Part shown: piece by piece, positions 9,509-17,438 of the stretch | Numbering within the stretch: the stretch's first letter is position 1 | Layout: each line of letters starts with the position of its first letter | Assembly: GCF_964340395.1 (NCBI RefSeq) | Contig: NC_135553.1 | Location: forward strand, 20,754,449 to 20,784,448 | DNA: 30,000 bases | Source: Glandiceps talaboti | Lineage: Eukaryota; Hemichordata; Enteropneusta; Spengelidae | Reading direction: 5' to 3' | The notes under the pieces: model-generated | Databases searched by the model: none | What the model saw: only the letters and a program-made list of their open reading frames with translations | Told to the model about the DNA's origin: nothing | Made by a program: the position numbers and the translations under genes

Positions 9509-11070
9509 AAATATACGTTGTTGCCTAGTGTAGTGTGTAACAAGGCCAGAAGTCACCCTTAGGTATACATTTACATTCATATCACTGCTGAGATGTGCTA
9601 TAGCTCCTGGCTGGCAGATTGTTTTTCTGTCAGCGCAAAGTTAAATTATTGCTACAGTTGGGTTAATCAGACCATGATGAACTCTAAGATTGAAAAGGTG
9701 GCCTGAATGAGGTGAAAACACAGGTATGGTGTGGTTTTGTTGGTTTTACAACTATACCACGTACATAATGTAGACTGTCGGAAGTCGTTCGTACTTATTT
9801 TGCTATGTTTCATCTAAAACAAAGTCGTCACATCTCTCCATAGCACTGAATACTAATGCCTACCGATAGAAACTGCGAGTGCTGAAGGCACGAACGGCAC
9901 TCGCTGTTCAATCAGTACGCGGTTATAGTATTGCTCCCGATCGGAGCAAGGCGACGACTTTAGATAAATCGTAGTAAAAAAGGCACAAACGACTGTCGAC
10001 AGTCTAACAAAATGCTGTGTGTCAAATGACAAGTAGGGTATTTGGCTGCTAGAAATGTTTCCTACACGCGTACGGATGATCACGGTTACGTAGTAACCCC
10101 GTCAGTGTTATATGGTGACCTCAGTTGGCCAAGCCATAGTTTCTCTCTCTATTTACTACAAATGGTGTTGCGGATCTCACCTGATGCGTATGACAGCTTT
10201 TGACATTTAAATATCACTCGTTAAAATCACATTTCGAATACAGTATGATAATCAAAATGTAACTTGACAAACAATTGTATTTAATTTCTAATTATTCAAC
10301 CTTATATTGTAATATTTTGTGAGATTTTTTGATTACTTAAATATTAAAAAAAAAAAAATTCCGGGTTTGTTTATCTTTTCCCTGAGAAAGGATTAATTCT
10401 ACATGTAATGACCAGTTACTAATTATGTTAAGTTTTTAAAAAAATATAACAGAACATAAGCTGTAGACGGACATGAAATGAGATTTCATATATGCAATAC
10501 TCAGCATAAATTAGGACTATTTGCTACAATCACATGCATTTTTTGTGTGTACTAGTTTTAAATATTGTCTTTCTGATAATTATACTTACCCAGTAATGAC
10601 AAGTGTTGGATATTATGAACCACAATTATACTGTAGCACTACATTTAGTAGTTGATGTACTATATTATAAATATACTATTATACTCATAAGAGAAATATC
10701 CATTTGCGAGGCAAGCAACTACATTAAATTGACTGTCTCTAAACTGAAACTGATAACTTGACATGGTATGACAAGCAGCGACTTCAGAGTCTCATTTCCT
10801 ATCCTAATGCATGTTATTATTTTTAAATTTCCAGGAAAAGATTCTCCTGCAAGAAAATTCAGATAAAGAAGAGTAGCAATTTATCATATAAAAAGAATTG
10901 ATATTGTGAAGGGTATATGAGATTTAATTTTGAGATCTTTGTTTTCTTGGATATGATTTTGAATTCAAGAAGCAATGTTTTACTTGCCGGGCTTTTCTAT
11001 TTATGAGCACTCATAAAATACCGTTAAAAATAATTTATTTACCTTTTGAGCACGGTAAATATACAGAGAA
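9509..11070. other. Intergenic, no gene supported
   Basis: 9840-10100 is noticeably richer in CpG and GC than its surroundings and holds small palindromes (TTGCTCC-CGATC-GGAGCAA near 9931; GGTTAC-GTA-GTAACC near 10084). It could be a CpG-rich promoter or first exon, but no coding or splice evidence supports that. 10200-11070 is AT-rich with nothing recognisable. Confidence 0.35.
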
Positions 11071-11440
11071 TAGAGGAAAAGCTGCATACAGAACAAAAAA
11101 CAAAGTGGCTAAGGATTTAAGTTCAATATGGCTGCTGTGTTGAATTTTCCCTGGATGCTTTACTCTAGAAATGATCTTAATTGGTCAAAAATTGGGGTAA
11201 ACTCATTTTCAATGTTCAGAAAGTCTTTTACACAAAGATGTTTCTTTCTTATCTAATATTCGCAGAAAGTCGAATTTATGTAAATTATATGCTAATTTTG
11301 AGTGGTAAAATCTCAAGATTGTGGCTGGGAGTCATGTTTTTTTTTAGTTTCAGCACACCATTACATTATATTACCCTAGAAAAGTTGCCTTCCAACTTTA
11401 AATACGTACATGTCCGTTTTCTAGCACCATTTTCTGAAAT
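11071..11440 (+). repeat. Dispersed repeat R, copy 1
   Basis: About 330-370 bp aligns by eye with 12968-13290 in the same orientation. Shared blocks include TTCAATATGGCTGCTGTGTTGAATTTT, AGATGTTTCTTTC, TTTATGCAAAT-like sequence and CTAGAAAAGTTGCCTTCCA. It has no coding content. Together the copies bracket the LINE relic. Confidence 0.7.
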
Positions 11441-12805
11441 CTGATCTACACTATGAGAAGCTTTACTTGTGATTAATTCAATCAACAATGAATTCGCTTA
11501 ATAAAGGCAAATTGTTTGACGAGCTCCCACGAAATACCCTTGTACAATTATCTAATTACTTCACTATTGTACTATCATACAATTGACCATCATATTCTTA
11601 TCCAAAAGTTATATTATTACGGCATTAGAGGTGTTCCGCTCCTTTGGTTTCAAAATTACCTTAAAATAGACAACAGGTCGTTAGCATAAATGGTATCAAC
11701 TCCAATCCAAAACAAATTAAGTGTGGGGTACCCCAAGGATCAATACTTGGACCAATCCTCTTCCTCATATATATTAACAACATTAACAAATCTACTGACG
11801 CCTTCAATTTTCGTTTATTTGCAGATGACACTAACCTATTCAAATTCATGAAAACTAATAATACCAATCTTAATGTTATAAATGATCATTTTAAAAAAGT
11901 TAACGACTGGTGCAATGCTAACAAACTAACAATTAACGTTGACAAAACTAACTATATGATTATCAAAACTCCCCAGAGGATATCTCACATCGAGGGAACC
12001 CTAAGTATTAGCGACACACCAATTAAGTGTGTATCATCGGCCACATATCTAGGTATTTCCATCGACCCAGCTCTCACCTGGAAATCTCACATCGAAAAAG
12101 TAACCCGAACTATAAGTCCAAAAATCGGAATCATCTCTCGTATTCGCCATTATGTCCCAAGGTCCACCCTTGTTTTACTTTACAACACTTTAATCCTCCC
12201 CCATCTTAGTTACTGACTTGAAATTTGGGGTAACTCCTATCGTACATTACTCGAACCACTTATAATCTTGCAAAAGAAACTAGCTCGACTTATCACTTTC
12301 TCTGATTATCAAACACATTCTGCGCCCCTTTTCAATCAACTCCGCATATTAGATATCCATAAACTGTGTAAATTCCAAACATGCATGTTTGTCTATGACT
12401 TACAAAATAACCGCTATGCTCATAATATTAACCACTACATTACTAACCGTCTATCCCATAGCTACCCTACCAGATCAGCCCTCAGTTGTAACATTCCCAT
12501 TCCAAAAGTTAATCTTACAATTTGTCAAAAGAATTTCAAATATGCATTACCCAAACATTGGAATTCCCTACCAAACAAACTTAAGAATATACACAAGCGA
12601 CATGATTTAAAAAATGTATAAAGACACACCTTTTTTCTTGATTCTAATTTGTACTGTAAATATTTAAATATATTTTTCTGTACATGTGCTATAATAGATT
12701 TGTGAATATGTATGTGTGTATTGATTATTACTATATTATTTGTTATTATTAATTATTTATCATAAGTACGCCGTGTATCTTTACCTTCTATATTTTGACA
12801 GGATA

Positions 12806-12852
12806 AGGACCATGGACTAGATTAGTTTCTAGTAAACTATTTCCATGGTCCT
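12806..12852. repeat. Stem-loop in LINE 3' untranslated region
   Basis: Perfect 11-bp arms AGGACCATGGA (12806-12816) and TCCATGGTCCT (12842-12852) lie about 75 bases before the (AATTC)n tail. In several LINE families a 3' stem-loop is recognised by the element's own reverse transcriptase. That role is inferred here. Confidence 0.6.
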
Positions 12853-12927
12853 CACCAGAGCATTTTCTTTTATTGTATTTGTATTTCCTCTCTGTAATGT
12901 TATTACCTTATGTTTCCGGTGAAAAAA

Positions 12928-12953
12928 TAAATTCAATTCAATTCAATTCAATT
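12928..12953 (+). repeat. (AATTC)n LINE 3' terminal repeat
   Basis: Four to five pentamer units follow AAAAAATAA. They mark the 3' end of the LINE, where some families carry a short tandem repeat instead of poly(A). Confidence 0.75.
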
Positions 12954-12967
12954 GTATTAAAGTCATA

Positions 12968-13290
12968 TAGGAAAAGTATACACAATATAAAAGGATTCAA
13001 CATCGCGGCTGTATTGAATTTTTTCCCATGATACATTCCTCGAAAAATGTATCTTACTTAGTCAAAAGGCCTTGTGAAGGCTTTGTAAAAGTAATTTTAC
13101 GCAGAGATGTTTCTTTCCCCCCCCCCCCCAAAAGTCAAATTTATGCAAATATTTGCAAATTTGAGGGGGCAAGATCTCAAAATGTTGCTTGGAAGGCATG
13201 TTTTTTTTTGGATTCAGCACCATTAAATTACTCTAGAAAAGTTGCCTTCCAGGTTTTATCTAAAAATTCCTACTAGACCATTTCCCAGTG
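12968..13290 (+). repeat. Dispersed repeat R, copy 2
   Basis: Second copy of the repeat at 11071, same orientation. It carries a poly-C run near 13118-13129 that copy 1 lacks. It starts about 15 bases after the LINE tail. Confidence 0.7.
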
Positions 13291-13339
13291 ACTTTTTTTT
13301 CTGGAATTGGAAATACACTATATCGTCAATGCAGACAGT

Positions 13340-13823
13340 GATATTGGTAACTTTGTTCAAAATTTCAGTTATAATCGTGACATTTGTTTAAACGGCATGG
13401 AGAGAATACTACGGATAAAATCCAACACCTACTTACCTGCATGTACGCCAGAAATGACACCAGTAGCACGTTTTCGGCGTTGGGTATGTAATTGAATATG
13501 TGTTGACACCACCATCATTTTTCCCTATTGTTAGTAAATTTATTGTGTGTAACTTTAATGAATATTCTGACCATGCGCCCCTACATGTGGAATTGGCAGT
13601 CAGCTATTTGCATCCACAAGTAGAGAACAACGAACACAGTACAGGGAAAGTTCGTGAAGTGTACCATTGGAACCCTAATCTTGCACCACGATGTCGTGAG
13701 GCACTACGAGTGAATCTCGATAAAATTCACACTTCTTTCAATGAAACTGAGATTGTTTCACAAGCTACCATGAATAGTAACGTTCATAACTTTTGTGTGA
13801 AATTTTGCCTTCAAAATCTATAA
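13340..13823 (+). pseudogene. LINE apurinic-type endonuclease relic
   Basis: From about 13470 the plus strand reads VIEYVLTPPSFFPIV, then NEYSDHAPLHVELA. The SDHAPL block is the C-terminal His motif of the APE-like endonuclease/exonuclease/phosphatase fold found at the start of non-LTR ORF2 proteins. A preceding frame (13340-13480) carries degraded upstream endonuclease-like sequence in a different phase, so there is at least one frameshift near 13475. The frame ends at 13823 with no reverse transcriptase after it. It is downstream of the RT relic, so it is a separate insertion. Confidence 0.5.
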
Positions 13824-13829
13824 TACTTT

Positions 13830-14077
13830 GCGGGAGTTTTGTGCGAGGGTATTTTCCGATTCGGCCGAATGGATTAGAAAAATGTTAGCGGAGCTATGTT
13901 CACAAAACAGTTCTACATGATTTTTTTGGGATTCATCGCTGTTGACGATGAACGTTATTCACAATATATGATTTGACTTATTCTCTTATCGAGTTGTGGT
14001 TATGCTACATGCCATACATATCTATAAAACTAAGCGAGGGTTTTGTCATGGGGTATTTCCCGATTCTGTCGAATAAG
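13830..14077 (+). repeat. Pair of ~44-bp related segments
   Basis: 13830-13873 and 14034-14077 share GCG(G)AGGGTTTTGT, GGGTATTT-CCGATTC and CGAAT in the same order, about 200 bases apart. They may be two copies of a longer decayed tandem unit. Confidence 0.5.
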
Positions 14078-14689
14078 GGACCGGACAGAATTTACGGCGG
14101 GGGGGGGGGGGGGGCTGGGGAGAAATTATCTCTGACTTGGTTTTTTTCCTCCCCCCCCATCCACTGTGACCAAAATTTCACAGCCCCCCCTTTCAAAAGT
14201 ATAAAAATTTCATGCCCCCCCCCAAAAAAAAAAGAAAGAAAAAAAGTGCACAATATCCTGCCCCCTACAATAACTAAAAAGAGTACAAATTTTTTTGTTA
14301 CTGTAGCACAACTGTAATATTTCTTTTGGTACTACTATTATGTTACTATTTCAGCCCAAACAACTTAGTAGTTGTAGAGGAAGTTTTTTAGAAAACAAAA
14401 CAAAATAAAACATTTTGACCATACATGTAATCATACACATGTGGTATAATCTTGTTTATTTCCCAACTAGACACCATAAGTAGTCATCACTTAATACCAA
14501 GACATTTGATGTGGTGGTTTTAACTGTCATTCACTGATACATACACAGAAACACAGACACAGAGTAAACACACATTCACATGCGTGATTTGTGAAAAACT
14601 GTAGTGGGGACATTTGTGGGGAGTATCTAAGGACATCACATCACCTACATAGTGTATTCAAATATCTATTTATACTCATAACACAATAA
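14078..14689. other. Low-complexity G/C runs, then AT-rich spacer
   Basis: A G run at about 14098-14114, C runs near 14150, 14184 and 14215, and an A-rich run to 14245 dominate the first part. The rest is AT-rich with no recognisable gene. A 114-codon frame across the runs is not credible coding. Confidence 0.5.
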
Positions 14690-14711
14690 CTAAAACATTG
14701 GCTTGGTTTAG

Positions 14712-15157
14712 TGAAAGCCAAACAAAATGATGTTTCTCATACAAGTGACATCATTGCAAGAAGATTCCCACAGAATGAAGTTGTTGTTAGCGAACGACAC
14801 AGGAAGACAAGGAGAAAGAAGGAAAATAAAAGAAAAGTAAGAAGAAGGAAAGAGAAAAGAACAATTAGTCAAGCAAAAAGACTGTTGTTAACTGTTTTTA
14901 GTGAGCAACTTGTGGATAAGGTTGTAGGAAAATACGGCCAGAAGGCAACTACCAAAGTTAGTGCAAAGTCACTGATGAAAAAACACTTAACACCACGCAG
15001 ACATCTAAATGCTTTACAATATTTAGTACAGATAGATGCATTTGATGATGCTGAGGAGGGAAATAGTTTAATTTCACTAGTTTTAGATCGAAAGAAAGAC
15101 AAGTCTTGCCTCACATCTTCAGACTCTAGTGAGTCTGAGAGTGAAACTCAAGAATAG
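14712..15157 (+). CDS. Orphan 3' exon (or retro-copy) of a basic/acidic protein, unrecognised
   Basis: The frame is open from 14690 and has no in-frame ATG near its start. The first in-frame Met is about residue 89, so a normal start is missing. TTGGTTTAG at 14703-14711 could be a splice acceptor, making this a terminal exon whose upstream part I cannot find. The reading holds a strongly basic stretch (about residues 30-55, KTRRKKENKRKVRRRKEK), a mixed helical region (QAKRLLLTVFSEQLVDK; LTPRRHLNALQYL) and an acidic Ser/Glu tail. That composition suggests a nuclear or nucleic-acid-associated protein, which is inference. An AATAAA follows 14 bases after the stop codon. It converges on the nuclease-like gene ending at 15525. 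It could be a pseudogene. Confidence 0.4.
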
Positions 15158-15170
15158 TGTTAAGGAAAGA

Positions 15171-15176
15171 AATAAA
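15171..15176 (+). terminator. Poly(A) signal of the orphan plus-strand exon
   Basis: AATAAA on the plus strand directly after the stop codon at 15155-15157. Confidence 0.5.
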
Positions 15177-15265
15177 ACACCTATCTAAATTAATCTGGCC
15201 AGATGTTTTTGTATTTACATTTTTGACCAAAAGGTCACTTTTTAATCACATAAATTACAGGTCCT

Positions 15266-15502
15266 ATGCCTAGCAACAATACCATGCCCATAGCAACAGT
15301 CAAAACATGATGTATATTGCAAAGGTAACAACAACAGATGGGTAGATAAGGGCAGCAATAATCCTAACTTTCTCATGACCCGACTGACTGACCCTGTATT
15401 TGCTCAATCAGGGGAATTAAAAAAAAATAACGCCCTCTATGGATTTGCTAGTGAATGAACAATTAAAAATTAACACAGAGATGCCTAGCAACAAGACCAT
15501 GC
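15266..15502 (+). repeat. Pair of 22-base direct repeats
   Basis: 15266-15287 and 15481-15502 match at 21 of 22 positions (ATGCCTAGCAACAA-ACCATGC). A further CCATAGCAAC lies between them. They are in the 3' flank of the minus-strand nuclease-like gene, where the only poly(A)-like hexamer I see is an ATTAAA variant at 15246-15241. Confidence 0.6.
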
Positions 15503-15524
15503 ACACTGTAGAGTTGTACTATAT

Positions 15525-17438
15525 TTACACATTAGTAAAGTCAATATCGAGTTCATCCAACATTGACGTAAGGCTGTTTTCCAGAATGTTCTGGCAAATA
15601 GTTTCATCTGCTCCACAGGTGCACATCTCTGTACAAAACATATTTTGTCTCTTACATGAGCATCTGCCTTCACATCCAGATGTAGTGCATTTGCACCTTA
15701 CCAGTTCAACTATGGCTTGTGGAGCAGGGGGTTCCAATGTCGCTATTGGTCGGAAGGAGCCCTCATGCACAGTCCAACCATAATCGATTGGTGGGGGTAA
15801 ATCTGGCATTGGGATCACATCAGATTCCCAAACCATGGCTTGGTAATGTGCCCTGTGGATCATCTGAAGTAGGGCTCCATATGTGGGAGGAATTCTTTCT
15901 CCTTCTGCTTGCTTCCTACAGAATAATCTCCACCTCAGTTCGGCGACAGTTGTCAGTTGTGTGTTGGTTTCATATAACTGACATACAAACTGTTCTAATT
16001 TGCTTATCACCTCACATGAAGGTTTTCTACCCTTCCCCAATCTTGAAAATGCATACTTCATTTCATCATTACTAGCAAGAAACAATTTCCAACAGCTCAG
16101 TTTACCTTTTCCTGCAAATCGACCAGTTTGGTCTGCTCCACTAAAAGCATGGAACCCCGGTAGGGCTTCAGCACCCACCTCACCCAGTTTCTGGTAAATT
16201 GGTTGCAAGGCTATGGTACGTTGTGAAGGACCTGTGCCAGTTATGAATTTTGTTTTAGTTGCAAGCATAGGAAAGCGACGTATAGCTAGGACAAACACAT
16301 CAGTATCTGGAGACTGAATGTCAAGTTCAGTAGCTCCACGAGTCATTGCATCTCTTGCATGAAGGATGATCTTTGTATCAGCTTCTTCATGTGAGCTCTG
16401 GAGATGACGTACATCTAACACATTTGATGTTGTGGTCTGCTTGTAGGCAACAATGACATTAACTTGCAATTCCTTGTATTCCACAATTACTTTTTCTGCA
16501 AGGTATGATGTAAGCTGGTCCTTTGTGTTTGAGTGTGACAGAAACTTTTTAAGAGAGACATTGGTTATTGGAGTGTTGTCTGTCACCTTGTACGATATTG
16601 GAGTTTGTGCCCCAGTACGTCTTCCCCTTGTAGCATCTTTTAGGGACATTGGTAAATTATAACGATCAAAAACTAAATGAATCTCGTCATAACCAGTACT
16701 CTTCTGTTGTAATTTATCACAGAAATGTTTGGCAAGATCAGCACAAGTTTTAATCCATGGAGGTTTTCCCATTTCTTGAACAACTGCCATCCCATCTATA
16801 ACTGTACATTTCCGACTCTGTGGTGCCGAGTCACCAATGGAAATGATGGCATCTTTAACAACTGCATGCGTATCATCAACAGGAAGGATTTCCAAGGCAG
16901 TCATTAGTTTACTTTTATCTGTAGTAGGTAACAGTTTTCCATCACTGCTGAACAAAGATCTTGGATATGATGTGAATTCATATTTTCCAAGAGTGTCCTT
17001 CACATCAATATCTGGTCGGGACCTTGCAACAATCAGGCATCGAGCAAATAGGGAACGCTCATCTCTTAGCGCTATAACCTGATTACCTACTTTTTGGGAA
17101 GGGCGTATGCCCACATATTTCCATGTATGCAAGTTTAGCTTTCTCATTGGCGCCCACACATTTACCTTCGCAGAGATGATTCGATCCTGAACAAACGTTT
17201 TATATGCATTCATACCAGCATTCCTCTGATTGCATAAGTCATGCACAACTTTTTCAGGCATAATGCTTTGATTCACAATACTCATTAGTTCTTTCCCTTC
17301 AAAAGTGAATGGATCGTTGTAGGTTTTGATGACATTTTTCAGATTTTCTACTTGCTTCTCTTGCCTTGTTTGTGTGGCCAGTGACAATTCATGATGTTGT
17401 TCCCTAGTCCTATTTGTTGTTCCAGCAAGGGTGTGCAT
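15525..17438 (-). CDS. C-terminal half of large zinc-finger/FEN1-PIN-like nuclease protein
   Basis: This is the second reading frame (637 codons) of one gene whose first half is 17348-20422. The likely entry is around REQHHELS, not the ATG at 17438. An ordered set of acidic motifs matches the FEN1/XPG-PIN fold: VIDGMAV (Asp215 of this frame), HLVFDRY (Asp258) followed by basic KDATRGRR, SSHEEADTK (Glu351/352, Asp354), SPDTDVFVL (Asp378/380) and HAFSGADQTG (Asp436) followed by GKGK. These correspond to metal-binding Asp/Glu clusters and the helix-turn region of flap nucleases (region 16130-16800). The tail (about 582-616) is CKCTTSGCEGRCSCK-type, dense in Cys and probably zinc-binding like CXC/tesmin domains. 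Such proteins are multicopy in invertebrate genomes and look mobile-element-borne. Activity is inferred from motifs. Confidence 0.7.
   Translation of the reverse strand: MHTLAGTTNRTREQHHELSLATQTRQEKQVENLKNVIKTYNDPFTFEGKELMSIVNQSIMPEKVVHDLCNQRNAGMNAYKTFVQDRIISAKVNVWAPMRKLNLHTWKYVGIRPSQKVGNQVIALRDERSLFARCLIVARSRPDIDVKDTLGKYEFTSYPRSLFSSDGKLLPTTDKSKLMTALEILPVDDTHAVVKDAIISIGDSAPQSRKCTVIDGMAVVQEMGKPPWIKTCADLAKHFCDKLQQKSTGYDEIHLVFDRYNLPMSLKDATRGRRTGAQTPISYKVTDNTPITNVSLKKFLSHSNTKDQLTSYLAEKVIVEYKELQVNVIVAYKQTTTSNVLDVRHLQSSHEEADTKIILHARDAMTRGATELDIQSPDTDVFVLAIRRFPMLATKTKFITGTGPSQRTIALQPIYQKLGEVGAEALPGFHAFSGADQTGRFAGKGKLSCWKLFLASNDEMKYAFSRLGKGRKPSCEVISKLEQFVCQLYETNTQLTTVAELRWRLFCRKQAEGERIPPTYGALLQMIHRAHYQAMVWESDVIPMPDLPPPIDYGWTVHEGSFRPIATLEPPAPQAIVELVRCKCTTSGCEGRCSCKRQNMFCTEMCTCGADETICQNILENSLTSMLDELDIDFTNV

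Larger units (their letters stand above)
11590..12953 (+). pseudogene. 5'-truncated LINE (non-LTR retrotransposon), reverse transcriptase half plus 3' tail
   Basis: Reading starts near IDHHIL (about 11582-11600) and passes through RT motifs CGVPQGSILGP (from 11722) and FADDTNLF (catalytic YXDD equivalent at 11818-11829). The thumb and C-terminal region follow (YLGISID, LPHLSY, PKHWNSLP) to a stop near 12620. It is dead: about one base is missing near 11665, where KNRQQ would be expected, and TGA at 12214-12216 interrupts where a Cys codon is usual. The roughly 300-base 3' region holds an 11-bp-arm stem-loop and ends in (AATTC)n. The style suggests a CR1/L2/Jockey-group element; I cannot name the clade. 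Truncation of the 5' end is typical of target-primed insertion. Confidence 0.85.

Noticed and set aside
9853-10083. 76-codon minus-strand ORF in a CpG-rich patch
   Set aside because: No recognisable family and no splice site or poly(A) evidence; only the base composition is notable.
15220-15240. TGACC-AAAA-GGTCA as a nuclear receptor element
   Set aside because: Five-base arms occur easily by chance, the spacing is not a standard one, and the site lies in the convergent 3' flank of two genes.
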